This document shows positions 45,991-55,020 of a DNA stretch of 64,000 nucleotides, one piece after another (positions within the stretch are counted from its first letter, which is position 1; each line of letters starts with the position of its first letter). Both the position numbers and the translations under genes were made by a program. The stretch is from positions 62,001-126,000 of the forward strand of contig JAHHDT010000001.1 in the NCBI GenBank assembly GCA_019739225.1, in the 5' to 3' direction. The notes under the pieces were generated by a model that saw only the letters and a program-made list of their open reading frames with translations, made no database searches and was not told the origin of the DNA. The stretch is from Aquamicrobium sp. (GTDB lineage Bacteria > Pseudomonadota > Alphaproteobacteria > Rhizobiales > Rhizobiaceae).

Positions 45991-47658
45991 ATGGCAAGGA
46001 ACAACGAACCCGAACTGGTGTTCTGCCCGCTGGGCGGCGTCGGCGAGATCGGGATGAATTTCGCCCTCTACGGGCTGGGCCCGGCCGGCGCGCGCGAGTG
46101 GATCGTGGTCGACGTCGGGGTGACCTTTCCGGACGCGACGCTGCCCGGCGTCGATCTCGTCCTGCCCGACACGCGCTTCATCGAGAGCGAGGTCGCCAAC
46201 CTGCGCGGCATCGTCATCACCCATGCGCATGAGGATCACTACGGCGCGCTGCTGGACATCTGGCCGCGTCTGAAGAAGCCTGTATGGATGACGCCGTTCA
46301 CCGCCGGGCTTCTGGGCGCCAAGCGCCGCATGGATGGCGGCCCGGAAATCCCCGTGCAGATCTTCAACGCCGGCGACCGTTTCCAGGTCGGCCCGTTCGA
46401 CATCGAGGCGGTCGGTGTCACGCACTCCATCCCCGAGCCGGTGTCGCTGGCGATCCGCACGCCGCTCGGTATGGTGGTTCACACCGGCGACTGGAAGATC
46501 GATCCGGCGCCGACGATCGGCCGCAAGACCGACGAGCAGCGGTTCCGCGCGCTGGGCGACGAGGGTGTCAGAGCCCTGATCTGCGATTCCACCAACGCCA
46601 TGCGCGAGGGGGAATCGCCGTCGGAAGAGGCTGTCGGCGAGGGGCTGAAGGGTGTCATCGAGGCCGCTGCCGGCCGTGTCGCCGTGACCACCTTCTCCTC
46701 CAACGTCGGCCGAATCCGGTCGATTGCGGAGGCCGCGCGCGACGCCGGCCGGCAGGTGCTGGTTCTGGGCTCGTCGCTCAAGCGCGTCATCAACGTGGCG
46801 ACCGAACTCGGCTATCTCGACGGCCTGCCGGAATTCGTCGAGGAGGACGATTACGGCTATATCCCGCGCGAAAACCTCGTCATCCTGTGCACCGGCAGCC
46901 AGGGCGAGCCGCGCGCCGCACTCGCCAAGCTGGCGCGCGACGAGATGCGCAACGTGGCGCTGTCGCCGGGCGATACGGTCGTCTATTCCTCGCGCGTGAT
47001 CCCCGGCAACGAGAAGGCGATCCTGGAGACCAAGAACCTGCTGATCGAGCAGGGCATCAAGATCGTCGAGGACAGCGACGCGCTGGTGCACGTGTCGGGC
47101 CATCCACGGCGCAACGAACTCAGGCGGATGTATGAATGGGCGCGCCCGCAGGTGCTGGTGCCCGTTCACGGAGAGGCGGCGCATCTGGTCGCGCATGGGG
47201 CGCTCGGTGCGTCTGCGGGAATTCCCGAAGTCGCCCAGGTGCGCAACGGCGACATGATCCGCCTTGCGCCCGGGCCGGCCGAGATCATCGACCAGGTGCC
47301 GTCGGGCCGCATGTTCAAGGACGGCAAGCTGATCGGCTCAGACGAAACGATGGGCATTCGCGACCGCCGCAAGCTTTCTTATGTCGGCCATGTCGCGGTG
47401 AATGTCGTGCTCGACGATCGCTACGAGATCGCCGGCGATCCGGATCTGGTTGCAGTCGGGGTAGCGAAGGCTGATGCCGCTGGCGAAGAGCTCGAGGAGC
47501 TGATGCTGGATGCGGCGATCGGCGCCATTGAAAGCATCCCGCGCGTCCGGCGAAAAGACCTCGACCTCGTGGCCGAAGCAGTCCGGCGCGCCGTGCGCTC
47601 CGCCGCCAACGATGCCTGGGGTAAGAAGCCGATCGTCACGGTGTTCGTGACGCGGTAG
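45991..47658 (+). CDS. rnj: ribonuclease J
   Basis: A 555-residue metallo-beta-lactamase/beta-CASP nuclease for 5'-3' exonuclease and endonuclease RNA maturation and decay. The metal-binding motif ITHAHEDHYGALLDIWPRL is near residue 75; later motifs include CDSTNAMREGESP, LCTGSQGEPRAAL, and VHVSGHPRR, then PVHGEAAHL. The length matches alphaproteobacterial RNase J. The ATG follows aaaggaag, 18 bases after birA. It is followed by a large inverted repeat. Confidence 0.95.
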   Translation: MARNNEPELVFCPLGGVGEIGMNFALYGLGPAGAREWIVVDVGVTFPDATLPGVDLVLPDTRFIESEVANLRGIVITHAHEDHYGALLDIWPRLKKPVWMTPFTAGLLGAKRRMDGGPEIPVQIFNAGDRFQVGPFDIEAVGVTHSIPEPVSLAIRTPLGMVVHTGDWKIDPAPTIGRKTDEQRFRALGDEGVRALICDSTNAMREGESPSEEAVGEGLKGVIEAAAGRVAVTTFSSNVGRIRSIAEAARDAGRQVLVLGSSLKRVINVATELGYLDGLPEFVEEDDYGYIPRENLVILCTGSQGEPRAALAKLARDEMRNVALSPGDTVVYSSRVIPGNEKAILETKNLLIEQGIKIVEDSDALVHVSGHPRRNELRRMYEWARPQVLVPVHGEAAHLVAHGALGASAGIPEVAQVRNGDMIRLAPGPAEIIDQVPSGRMFKDGKLIGSDETMGIRDRRKLSYVGHVAVNVVLDDRYEIAGDPDLVAVGVAKADAAGEELEELMLDAAIGAIESIPRVRRKDLDLVAEAVRRAVRSAANDAWGKKPIVTVFVTR

Positions 47659-47666
47659 AAGAACAG

Positions 47667-47800
47667 GTGCGTCCTTCGAGGCTCGCTGCGCTCGCGCCTC
47701 AGGATGAGGGAAGTGGTTTGATCGAACCCACCCACCGTGAGCTCGATGCACTACCGTCCTCATCCTGAGGTGCGAGCGCAGCGAGCCTCGAAGGACGCAC
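47667..47800. repeat. 43-bp inverted-repeat intergenic element
   Basis: Arms at 47667-47709 (gtgcgtccttcgaggctcgc...) and 47758-47800 (...gcgagcctcgaaggacgcac) are reverse complements over 43 bases with one mismatch, separated by 48 bases. The sequence is typical of the multi-copy palindromic units scattered in rhizobial intergenic DNA. It fills the rnj-mce gap. Confidence 0.85.
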
Positions 47801-47825
47801 GGATGAACTGGAGCCTGACAAACGA

Positions 47826-48230
47826 ATGCTCGGACGCCTGAACCACGTGGCGCTTGCTGTGCCCGACATCGCCGCCGCCAGCGCGCATTATCGCGATACG
47901 CTGGGGGCCAGCGTTTCCGAGCCGCAGCCATTGCCCGAGCATGGCGTGACAGTCGTCTTCATCGATGTCGGCAACACCAAGATCGAGCTGCTGGAGCCGC
48001 TGGGCGAAAACTCGACGATCCGACCTTTCCTGGAAAAGAACCCTTCGGGCGGTATGCATCATGTGTGCTACGAGGTGGATGACATCATCGCCGCGCGGGA
48101 CCGATTGACCGCTTCCGGAGCCCGCGTGCTGGGCGACGGAAACCCGAAGATCGGTGCGCATGGCAAGCCGGTGCTGTTCCTGCACCCCAAGGACTTCTTC
48201 GGCACGCTGGTCGAACTGGAACAGGTATAG
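47826..48230 (+). CDS. mce: methylmalonyl-CoA epimerase
   Basis: A 134-residue VOC-fold metalloenzyme that interconverts the epimers of methylmalonyl-CoA in propionyl-CoA breakdown. It begins MLGRLNHVALAVPDIAAASA and has metal ligands in LNHVALAV (His), SGGMHHVCYEVDD (His) and the final LVELE (Glu). Length and motif order match the family. It lies in the conserved rnj-mce-DUF1467-proS series. Confidence 0.93.
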   Translation: MLGRLNHVALAVPDIAAASAHYRDTLGASVSEPQPLPEHGVTVVFIDVGNTKIELLEPLGENSTIRPFLEKNPSGGMHHVCYEVDDIIAARDRLTASGARVLGDGNPKIGAHGKPVLFLHPKDFFGTLVELEQV

Positions 48231-48295
48231 CGCATCGCGCCGAACCATGAGCGCCGGGCAGGCTTTGCCGACCGCGCGCTGAAAAGGACAAGATC

Positions 48296-48565
48296 ATGAG
48301 CTGGATTTCGATCTTCGCGATCTACTTCATCCTGTGGTGGGTGGTTCTTTTCGCCATGCTGCCATTCGGGCTGAAAACGCAGGACGAGGACGGCGAGGTC
48401 ACACTGGGCACCGTCTCAAGCGCGCCGCACGGCAGACACATGCTGGGCGCGGTGATCCGCACGACGATCGTGGCCGGCGTGATCTTCGCCGCCTTCTATA
48501 TCGCCGTCGTCTATTATGGGTTCTCGTTTAACGACATACCGCACATTGGGCCGTCGATCGGCTAA
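48296..48565 (+). CDS. DUF1467 family membrane protein
   Basis: An 89-residue protein with two membrane helices (FAIYFILWWVVLFAMLPFGL; IRTTIVAGVIFAAFYIAVVY) and a conserved polar loop, LKTQDEDGEVTLGTVSSAPH. This pattern is DUF1467, which is almost always next to mce and proS in Rhizobiales. Function unknown. The ATG follows aaaggacaagatc. Confidence 0.88.
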   Translation: MSWISIFAIYFILWWVVLFAMLPFGLKTQDEDGEVTLGTVSSAPHGRHMLGAVIRTTIVAGVIFAAFYIAVVYYGFSFNDIPHIGPSIG

Positions 48566-48709
48566 GACAGCGAGCGTTCTGAGGAACGCAGTTCCTTGGC
48601 TCAAACTGGCTTTTGTGGTGGCATTCGTGTGGCGCCAGATGAATTTCGCCCGGCTGCAAAATGCTCCGAGCAGGCGTTGCTCGCGCTCTCGTGATTTATT
48701 TCGTTGCAC

Positions 48710-48737
48710 AAAAAAAATGCAAGGCCGAAGCCTTGCA
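48710..48737 (-). terminator. rho-independent terminator with UUCG tetraloop, minus strand
   Basis: Read on the minus strand: TGCAAGGC-TTCG-GCCTTGCA followed by eight T. It is a near-ideal intrinsic terminator. No minus-strand coding gene lies upstream of it, so it probably ends an RNA gene. Confidence 0.85.
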
Positions 48738-48861
48738 ATTTAAACGCGTCCGATCTGTTTCCGTATTACGGCGGCTGCGGATAATCGCGCCTAGATCGCA
48801 TCCTCCCAAGACTTTGACCGCGTAGGAGAGCGGATTATTGTCCCGCCCTCTCGGTTATGGG
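48710..48861 (-). ncRNA. candidate small RNA of about 150 nt
   Basis: On the minus strand, GTGACA (48895-48890), 16 bases, then TCTAAT (48873-48868) forms a good sigma-70-type promoter. Transcription would begin near 48861 and end in the terminator at 48710. The predicted RNA has a 5' hairpin (gagag..cgg / ccgctctc), a small hairpin ccgt-aat-acgg, and a GGGAGGA purine stretch. There is no ORF of note. I cannot match it to a named RNA family from memory. Confidence 0.45.
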
Positions 48862-49097
48862 GGGCACATTAGACCAACACGTCGCGCGATGTCACGAGAA
48901 ATATTGCATTTACATGACCCTTGATGTGCTGCACTGCACAAATCCGCGCCACTTACTGCCCAGTAAAAGCACAGGCCGGCGGCGGACAATGGGACGCGCT
49001 GGCGTCGGGTTTCCATCCTGCCATGAAATCGCTATGAAGCCGAAGCAAATGGACCCTGGCGCGGATGATTCCGTGACCATCTCTCACGGAATTTCCC

Positions 49098-50426
49098 ATG
49101 CGTCTGTCGCGTTATTTTTTGCCCATCCTCAAGGAGAATCCACGCGAGGCCGAGATCGTCTCGCACCGGCTGATGCTGCGCTCCGGCATGATCCGCCAGC
49201 AGGGGCAGGGCTCGTTCTCCTGGCTGCCGATGGGCAAGCGCGTGCTCGACAAGGTGTGCAAGATCATCCGTGAGGAACAGGACCGCGCCGGTGCGCAGGA
49301 AATCCTCATGCCGACGATCCAGTCGGCCGATCTGTGGATCGAGAGCGGACGCTATAACGACTATGGCAAGGAGATGCTGCGCATCCGCGACCGGCAGGAC
49401 CGCGCAATGCTCTACGGCCCGACCAACGAGGAGATGGTGACCGACATCTTCCGGTCCTATGTGAAGTCGTACAAGGATCTCCCGCTCAACCTCTATCACA
49501 TCCAGTGGAAGTATCGCGACGAGGTGCGGCCACGCTTCGGCGTCATGCGCTCGCGCGAATTCCTGATGAAGGACGCCTATTCGTTCGACATCGATTATGA
49601 GGGCGCGCGTGCGGCCTACAACCGCATGTTCGTCTCATATCTGCGCACCTTCGCGCGGGTCGGCATGCAGGCGATTCCCATGCGGGCTGATACCGGCCCG
49701 ATCGGCGGCGACCTGAGCCACGAATTCATCATCCTGGCCGATACGGGCGAGAGCGCGGTCTTCTGCCATCGCGATTTTCTCGATCTGCCGGTGCCGGGCG
49801 CGGACACCGATTTCGCCGACGATGCGGGCATCGACGGCATCGTCAAGGCCTGGACGACGCCCTATGCGGCCACCGACGAGATGCATGACGAGGATGCCTG
49901 GGAGGAGGTGCCGGAAGGCGATCGGATGGCGGCGCGCGGCATCGAGGTGGGCCACATCTTCCATTTCGGCGAAAAATACTCGAAGCCGATGAACGCCAAG
50001 GTGACCGGACCCGACGGCAAGGAACACTTCGTCTCCATGGGCTCCTACGGCATCGGCCCCTCACGCCTCGTGGCGGCGATCATCGAGGCCAGCCACGACG
50101 AGAACGGCATCATCTGGCCGGAATCGGTCGCGCCCTTTGACGTCGCGCTGATCAACATGAAAGCCGGCGATGCGGATTGCGACCGCGTCTGTGACGAACT
50201 TTATGACGCATTGGGCGCTGCGGGTGTCGACGTGCTCTATGACGACACTGACCAGAGGCCGGGCGGCAAGTTCGCCACTGCCGACCTGATCGGTCTGCCC
50301 TGGCAGGTGATCGTCGGGCCGCGCGGCGTGGCCGCCGGCGAAGCCGAGGTGAAGAACCGCAAGACGGGCGAACGCGAAACCATGCCGCTGTCTGCGGTTG
50401 CGGCGCGCTTCGGAAAAGCTGCATGA
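49098..50426 (+). CDS. proS: prolyl-tRNA synthetase (short form without editing insertion)
   Basis: A 442-residue class II aminoacyl-tRNA synthetase that charges tRNA-Pro. Motif 1 region: [20 protein letters not shown]; motif 2: [21 protein letters not shown]; motif 3: [16 protein letters not shown]. coli ProS (about 570 residues) has a roughly 180-residue editing insertion between motifs 2 and 3; here that space is short (about 100-130 residues without INS-type motifs), as in other Rhizobiales. The C-terminal anticodon-binding domain is present. The stop overlaps lolE by four bases (ATGA). Confidence 0.95.
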   Translation: MRLSRYFLPILKENPREAEIVSHRLMLRSGMIRQQGQGSFSWLPMGKRVLDKVCKIIREEQDRAGAQEILMPTIQSADLWIESGRYNDYGKEMLRIRDRQDRAMLYGPTNEEMVTDIFRSYVKSYKDLPLNLYHIQWKYRDEVRPRFGVMRSREFLMKDAYSFDIDYEGARAAYNRMFVSYLRTFARVGMQAIPMRADTGPIGGDLSHEFIILADTGESAVFCHRDFLDLPVPGADTDFADDAGIDGIVKAWTTPYAATDEMHDEDAWEEVPEGDRMAARGIEVGHIFHFGEKYSKPMNAKVTGPDGKEHFVSMGSYGIGPSRLVAAIIEASHDENGIIWPESVAPFDVALINMKAGDADCDRVCDELYDALGAAGVDVLYDDTDQRPGGKFATADLIGLPWQVIVGPRGVAAGEAEVKNRKTGERETMPLSAVAARFGKAA

Positions 50427-51709
50427 GCGAAGCAGCCGGCAGGAAACTCGCGGGCGCCGGGCCGTTCTCCGTCTTCGAACGCATGGTCGCCTGGCGCTAC
50501 CTGCGCTCGCGGCGCAAGGATACGGTGATCTCGGTAATCTCGCTGATCTCGTTTGTCGGGATCATGCTGGGCGTCGCGACGCTCATCATCGTCATGGCCG
50601 TCATGAACGGCTTCCGCGCCGAGCTGCTCAACCGCATCCTCGGGGTCAATGGCCACCTGATCGTCGAGCCCATCGACCGTGTCTTCGATGACTATGCCGG
50701 CGTTGCTGGACGGATCGAGGGCGTGGAAGGCGTGCGTTATGCGATCCCGCTGGTTCAGGGGCAGGTTCTGGCCACCGGCCGGGTAGGAGCGGGAACCGGC
50801 GCGTTGGTGCGCGGCGTGCGTGAGCAGGACATCGAGAAGATGACGCTCGTCGCCGAAAACATCAGGCAAGGTACGCTCGAAGGTTTCGACCAGTCGGAAG
50901 GTGTGGCGATCGGCAAGCGCATGGCCGACAGCCTCGGCCTTGCCGTGGGCGACGGCATCCAGCTTGTAGCACCCGAAGGCGATGTCACACCGTTCGGCGT
51001 CACGCCGCGACAGAAGATCTATCCGGTGGTGGCGATCTTCGAGGTCGGCATGTCCGAATATGACGGCTCGATCATCTATATGCCGCTCAGCGAGGCACAG
51101 CTCTATTTCAATTCAGAAGGCGTGGTGCAGTCGATCGAGGTGTTCGTCGACGACCCCGATGCGGTGGACGCTTTGCGCGGGCCGGTCGAGGTCGCTTCGC
51201 AACGCCAGATATTCGTCACCGACTGGCGGCAGCGCAACCAGACCTTCTTTTCCGCGCTTCAGGTCGAGCGCAACGTGATGTTCATGATCCTGACGCTGAT
51301 CGTGCTGGTGGCGGCGCTGAACATCATTTCCGGCCTCATCATGCTTGTGAAGGACAAGGGCCGCGATATCGCGATCCTGCGCACCATGGGCGCGACCAGC
51401 GGATCGGTGATGCGCATATTCATGATGACGGGGGCGGCTATCGGCGTGACCGGCACCATCGCGGGCGTGCTGCTCGGCGTGGTCGTCTGCCTCAACGTCG
51501 AATCGATCCGGCAGTTCTTCTCGTGGCTGTCGGGTACGACGCTGTTCAATCCGGAGCTCTATTTCCTCAGCCAGTTGCCGGCGAAGATGGATGCGAGCGA
51601 AACGATCTCGGTGGTGCTGATGGCCATGGTGCTCTCGTTCCTGGCAACGCTGTTTCCGGCCTGGCGCGCGGCCCGGCTCGATCCCGTCGAAGCGCTGCGG
51701 TACGAATGA
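50423..51709 (+). CDS. lolE: lipoprotein-releasing ABC transporter permease (LolC/LolE)
   Basis: A 428-residue inner-membrane protein that extracts lipoproteins for transfer to LolA. One N-terminal helix ([20 protein letters not shown]) is followed by a large periplasmic MacB-like domain (about 60-280) and three C-terminal helices of the FtsX fold, ending [19 protein letters not shown] single LolC/E-like protein with LolD is the usual alphaproteobacterial arrangement (often called LolF-type when single). It starts in the proS stop and its stop overlaps lolD. Confidence 0.92.
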   Translation: MSEAAGRKLAGAGPFSVFERMVAWRYLRSRRKDTVISVISLISFVGIMLGVATLIIVMAVMNGFRAELLNRILGVNGHLIVEPIDRVFDDYAGVAGRIEGVEGVRYAIPLVQGQVLATGRVGAGTGALVRGVREQDIEKMTLVAENIRQGTLEGFDQSEGVAIGKRMADSLGLAVGDGIQLVAPEGDVTPFGVTPRQKIYPVVAIFEVGMSEYDGSIIYMPLSEAQLYFNSEGVVQSIEVFVDDPDAVDALRGPVEVASQRQIFVTDWRQRNQTFFSALQVERNVMFMILTLIVLVAALNIISGLIMLVKDKGRDIAILRTMGATSGSVMRIFMMTGAAIGVTGTIAGVLLGVVVCLNVESIRQFFSWLSGTTLFNPELYFLSQLPAKMDASETISVVLMAMVLSFLATLFPAWRAARLDPVEALRYE

Positions 51710-52392
51710 TGGCATCCGACCTTCTGCTCGAACTCAAGGCCATCGACCGCCGCTACGATGAAGGGATGCGCAAGCTGACCATCCTCGACGGGGCGGATTT
51801 CACGCTGCGGCGTGGCGAGACGGTTGCGCTGGTGGCGCCTTCTGGTGCCGGCAAGTCGACCCTGCTGCATACGGCCGGGCTTCTCGAATGGCCGGACGGC
51901 GGCGATGTGATCCTCGACGGGCGCGCCTGCGGGCGCCTTTCCGACGACGAGCGCACCGCGATCCGCCGCAACGACATCGGTTTCGTCTACCAGTTCCACC
52001 ATCTGCTGCCGGAGTTCTCGGCGCTGGAAAACATAATGATGCCGCAGCTCGTCTGCGGGCTGCCGCAGACGCAGGCGCGCGAACGCGCGCTGCAGCTTCT
52101 GGACTACATGAAGATCGGCGAGCGCGCGGAGCACCGTCCGGCGGAACTGTCGGGCGGAGAGCAGCAGCGTGTCGCGATCGCGCGCGCCGTAGCCAATGCG
52201 CCGCTGCTGTTGCTGGCGGACGAGCCGACCGGCAATCTCGACCCCGATACCGCATCTTACGTCTTCGAGGCGCTGGAAGCATTGGTGCGCCAGTCCGGCC
52301 TCTCGGCGCTGATCGCCACGCACAACCACGACCTGGCCGCCCGCATGGACCGCCGCGTCACGCTGGACCACGGCAAGATCGTGGAGTTCTAG
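51706..52392 (+). CDS. lolD: lipoprotein-releasing system ATP-binding protein
   Basis: A 228-residue ABC ATPase that powers LolE. Walker A is [20 protein letters not shown], the signature is [19 protein letters not shown], Walker B is [12 protein letters not shown], and the H-loop is IATHNHD. The two consecutive ATGs at 51706 and 51709 overlap the lolE stop. It is the last gene of the birA-to-lolD series. In many Rhizobiales dnaE follows lolD; here a different region follows. Confidence 0.95.
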   Translation: MMASDLLLELKAIDRRYDEGMRKLTILDGADFTLRRGETVALVAPSGAGKSTLLHTAGLLEWPDGGDVILDGRACGRLSDDERTAIRRNDIGFVYQFHHLLPEFSALENIMMPQLVCGLPQTQARERALQLLDYMKIGERAEHRPAELSGGEQQRVAIARAVANAPLLLLADEPTGNLDPDTASYVFEALEALVRQSGLSALIATHNHDLAARMDRRVTLDHGKIVEF

Positions 52393-52420
52393 CAGCCTGC
52401 TTAGGTACCCCGCAAAAAGC

Positions 52421-52557
52421 GGAGCCGACCCTTTGGGGAAGGGCCGGCTCCTGAACCCGGTCGTTGGGGACGGGGAGGGTGGGGACTCGACCGGGTTGTC
52501 CCTGATTTCCCGTTTCTCAGAGGCGCGTCGCGTTCGAGCAGGCTCAGGCGACGCGCC
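52421..52557 (+). other. structured non-coding region with three hairpins downstream of lolD
   Basis: Three stems occur in series: ggagccgaccct / agggccggctcc (52421-52451, one mismatch), aacccggtcg / cgaccgggtt (52454-52497) and ggcgcgtcgc / gcgacgcgcc (52522-52557). None has a T run. It may be the lolD 3' untranslated region or part of an RNA gene. Confidence 0.4.
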
Positions 52558-52626
52558 CTAAGTGTTTGTTTTCCGCATGCCGTTGTCCCCAAACCGATTT
52601 CCGCTTTTGGGCGACATGCTCTGGCG

Positions 52627-53238
52627 CTACCGGTTGGAGCTGACGCTGCCGACCAGCACGTTGCGGCCGTCGTCGATCGAAACCCACATGCCGGAATGCT
52701 TCGCAGACTGGCGCTTGAGGTAGCTGTATTCCGTCTCTGTCCAAGCCAGGACCCGCGGCTCGAGATTGTCGAGCACGAAGTCGCCCATGTTGGTGTGAAC
52801 CGTCAGCACCGCATGGCCGTCGCCATTGGGCTGGCGCACCACGGTGATAAGAAGGTTTGAGGCCGGCACCCCGGCCTTGATGAGACGACGGCGCTTCTCG
52901 AGCACGTAATCCTCGCAGTCGCCGTAGCCGTTGACCGGATAGGTCCAACGCTCCTCGACGCCCCAGAGCTCCATGTCGGTGCGCGGCGTGACCGTCGTGT
53001 TGACAATGTTATTGACCTCCACAATCTGCGCCCAGAGCGGCCGTGTCAGCTCGACCGGGCCGGCATGTGCCGTACTGGTGCATTCGCGCTGCTCGCGCTG
53101 GCAGAATTCGTAGTGGCCCACCGGCTGTGTCGACAGCCCGCCCGTCGGCATGAAAGATTGTGCAGATGCGGCCTGCGCACCGCTCGTCAGCATGGCGGCG
53201 GCAATCGCCGCATGCAGCATCCCTGTCCTGGTCCCCAT
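52627..53238 (-). CDS. transglutaminase-like cysteine peptidase (BTLCP family)
   Basis: A 203-residue exported protein. A signal peptide covers residues 1-27 (HAAIAAAMLTSGAQAASAQS). The catalytic triad can be read as Cys in NGYGDCEDYVLEKRRRL, His in GDGHAVLTVHT and Asp in FVLDNLEPRV. Bacterial transglutaminase-like cysteine proteinases (LapG relatives) often cleave surface adhesins under c-di-GMP control; whether that applies here is unknown, though a PilZ protein gene is next door. The start at 53238 follows ggggaga. Confidence 0.9.
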   Translation of the reverse strand: MGTRTGMLHAAIAAAMLTSGAQAASAQSFMPTGGLSTQPVGHYEFCQREQRECTSTAHAGPVELTRPLWAQIVEVNNIVNTTVTPRTDMELWGVEERWTYPVNGYGDCEDYVLEKRRRLIKAGVPASNLLITVVRQPNGDGHAVLTVHTNMGDFVLDNLEPRVLAWTETEYSYLKRQSAKHSGMWVSIDDGRNVLVGSVSSNR

Positions 53239-53274
53239 AGTGTCGTCTCCCCTTTGACGACACCACCATGACAG

Positions 53275-53400
53275 ATGCGAATTTATTCGACGCAAAAGAG
53301 CGAAGTATAACTTGCATCAAAACAAGAGTGTTATTTGTACAACTGTAATTTTAATAAGAATAAAAATAGAATAGATTTTGATTAAAATTGTAGGGAAATC
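53275..53400. other. AT-rich promoter-like island
   Basis: About 125 bases of strikingly AT-rich DNA (for example attttaataagaataaaaat) within otherwise GC-rich surroundings, between the peptidase start and the PilZ terminator. It probably holds the peptidase promoter; no specific operator was recognised. Confidence 0.5.
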
Positions 53401-53431
53401 ACGGACGCAGCTGACCCTGAGATGGCGAACG

Positions 53432-53455
53432 AAAAAAGCCGGCGCAATGGCCGGC
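53432..53455 (-). terminator. rho-independent terminator of the PilZ gene
   Basis: On the minus strand the stem gccggc-N6-gccggc is followed by six T, 27 bases after the PilZ stop codon. Confidence 0.75.
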
Positions 53456-53481
53456 CTTGAAGCAGTCGATGAGGAGGAAGG

Positions 53482-54129
53482 TCAGCCGGCCTGTGGGCCG
53501 CTGAAGTGCGCGGCCAGCGTTTCTTCCCGCTGAACCATGGCGAATTCGATGGCGATGCCGTCGTCGAAATGGCGCACGACGCGTCCGCGCATATTGCCGA
53601 GCGTGACCTCGACGCCGAGCGCCGGCTTGACGTCGAGCTCCACGGCGGCGCCGGAAAGCGAGAGGTCGATGATGCGGCACTTGTACTGGCGCCCGTCGCC
53701 CATGTGCAGCACCGTCATCGGGTTGCGCGGCGATACGCGTTCGTGGCGTCGATCTTCCGGCAGGTCGAGCTCGTGCCTGTTGGCCAGCCATGTAAGCTGT
53801 GCGGCAAGCTTGTCGCGCTTGCGCTCGGATGCGAGGATCGTCATCGCGAAGCCGGTTTCGAGGCGGCGCGTAACCACGCCCTCTACGCGGCCGATATGGT
53901 CGAGATAGGCGATGACCTTCTCGCCGAGCTGCCCGGGATTGTTGGACAGGAACGACACATCGCCAGGCGACATGTCGATCACCTGGCAGGGATGTTCGGA
54001 CCGGTCCTCAAGCATATAACGGCCGTAAACTTTCACCGGCACGCGCTGAAAGTTCCGTCTTTCCGTCCGTGACGGCGCTATGTGGCTCGCCGCTGACATC
54101 ATCCTCGAATCCGCCCCGCTCAGTTCCAT
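53482..54129 (-). CDS. tandem PilZ domain protein (predicted c-di-GMP receptor)
   Basis: A 215-residue cytoplasmic protein with two PilZ-like repeats. The first begins RRNFQRVPVKVYGRYMLE (residue about 24) with IDMSPGDVSFLS; the second begins RRHERVSPRNPMTVLHMGDG with IIDLSLSGAAVELDV, the classic RxxxR ... D/NxSxxG c-di-GMP-binding pattern. The second repeat has the better consensus and is the likelier ligand site. The start could also be at 54102 or 54099. It follows a PAS-protein gene on the same strand (87-base gap). Confidence 0.88.
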   Translation of the reverse strand: MELSGADSRMMSAASHIAPSRTERRNFQRVPVKVYGRYMLEDRSEHPCQVIDMSPGDVSFLSNNPGQLGEKVIAYLDHIGRVEGVVTRRLETGFAMTILASERKRDKLAAQLTWLANRHELDLPEDRRHERVSPRNPMTVLHMGDGRQYKCRIIDLSLSGAAVELDVKPALGVEVTLGNMRGRVVRHFDDGIAIEFAMVQREETLAAHFSGPQAG

Positions 54130-54216
54130 GCTTCGCGCATGGCGAAGACGTCGGCGAAACGTTATTCTCGGATCGGTTAATATCCCGTAAGCTGGCGCCT
54201 GTTTCGGGGCCGCGAG

Positions 54217-54858
54217 TTAACCGTCTTTGCCGCCATCGAAGACCACGAGGTGGCGAATGCGGCGGCCGTGTTCCGGGCGCTCCGGCTCGCTGCCGATAAT
54301 CTGCGCGGCACCGGGCACGATCGGCGGCACCGACATTGTCGCGCGCGTCCCTGAAAACACCGATTCGTGGTCGGGATCGACGACGCGCAGCGTATCGACC
54401 CTGCCTTCGACGATCGGGTCGGCACCGAGCCAGTAGGGCTTGGCGAGAGGGGTTATTGCACCGAGCGAGCGCGGGCTTCCAAGGCCCCCTTCGAGCGGCA
54501 GCAGCACCATCTCGAACAGGTTGACCTTTCCGCCCTGGCTGAGCCCCTCATAGGTGACGGTGACGACCGACTTGTCGTGGAAGGCGCTGTGGGCGACGCG
54601 GGCGATCATGCGCTGGTCCCGCCGCGCCCAGATGGAGGGAAAAGAGTAGCCCTTGAGTTCGCGCCCATAGGTCGCGCAGAGCCGCGTGCCGGCAAGCCGG
54701 AAGACCGGTTCGCCGCGCGTGTCCTTTTCCAGGATAAACGTATCGGCCAGCAGAGCCTTGATGTCCGCCGGTTCGATCTCGGTGCGCCGCGGTGCAGGCC
54801 GCCCCTTGCGCAGCCTGTTCCAGTATTGGAACAACGCGATCGATCCTTCCTGTTTCAT
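54217..54858 (-). CDS. PAS domain protein (PAS_5 type)
   Basis: A 213-residue protein consisting mainly of a PAS-like sensor domain: LFQYWNRLRKGRPAPRRTEI at the start, then FRLAGTRLCATYGRELKGYS and LVVFDGGKDG at the end. This matches the PAS_5 family common in Rhizobiales, which lacks an output domain. It may sense a small molecule or redox state and act through a partner. It lies upstream of the tandem PilZ gene on the same strand. The upstream gap (54859-55206) is discussed separately. Confidence 0.84.
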   Translation of the reverse strand: MKQEGSIALFQYWNRLRKGRPAPRRTEIEPADIKALLADTFILEKDTRGEPVFRLAGTRLCATYGRELKGYSFPSIWARRDQRMIARVAHSAFHDKSVVTVTYEGLSQGGKVNLFEMVLLPLEGGLGSPRSLGAITPLAKPYWLGADPIVEGRVDTLRVVDPDHESVFSGTRATMSVPPIVPGAAQIIGSEPERPEHGRRIRHLVVFDGGKDG

Positions 54859-55020
54859 GCTTCCTGCCGCCCCTTGTCCCTTTGCGGTTGTGTCATCGGT
54901 GAACAGAAACGAATCCCTCCGATGTGCTACATGGACGGACAGGCAGAACCCGTGCCAGTCCCGTTAACCGTTGTTCACGGCGTTCCGGTTCGTTAAGGTT
55001 AACAAAGAGTATACGTTGCC

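Larger units (their letters stand above)
48566..49097. other. 532-base non-coding region between DUF1467 gene and proS
   Basis: No protein-coding gene could be supported. The left half contains a strong minus-strand terminator (48710-48737) and a plausible minus-strand promoter (48868-48895), described as a candidate ncRNA. The right part presumably contains the proS promoter and leader, in which I recognise no T-box or other known regulator. Confidence 0.6.

Noticed and set aside
45100-47196. 698-codon minus-strand open frame opposite birA and rnj
   Set aside because: It spans two well-conserved genes and the intergenic gap without any protein motif.
54992-55003. gttaaggttaac as a possible CtrA site
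   Set aside because: The two TTAA halves are two bases apart rather than seven, so it does not fit the CtrA consensus.
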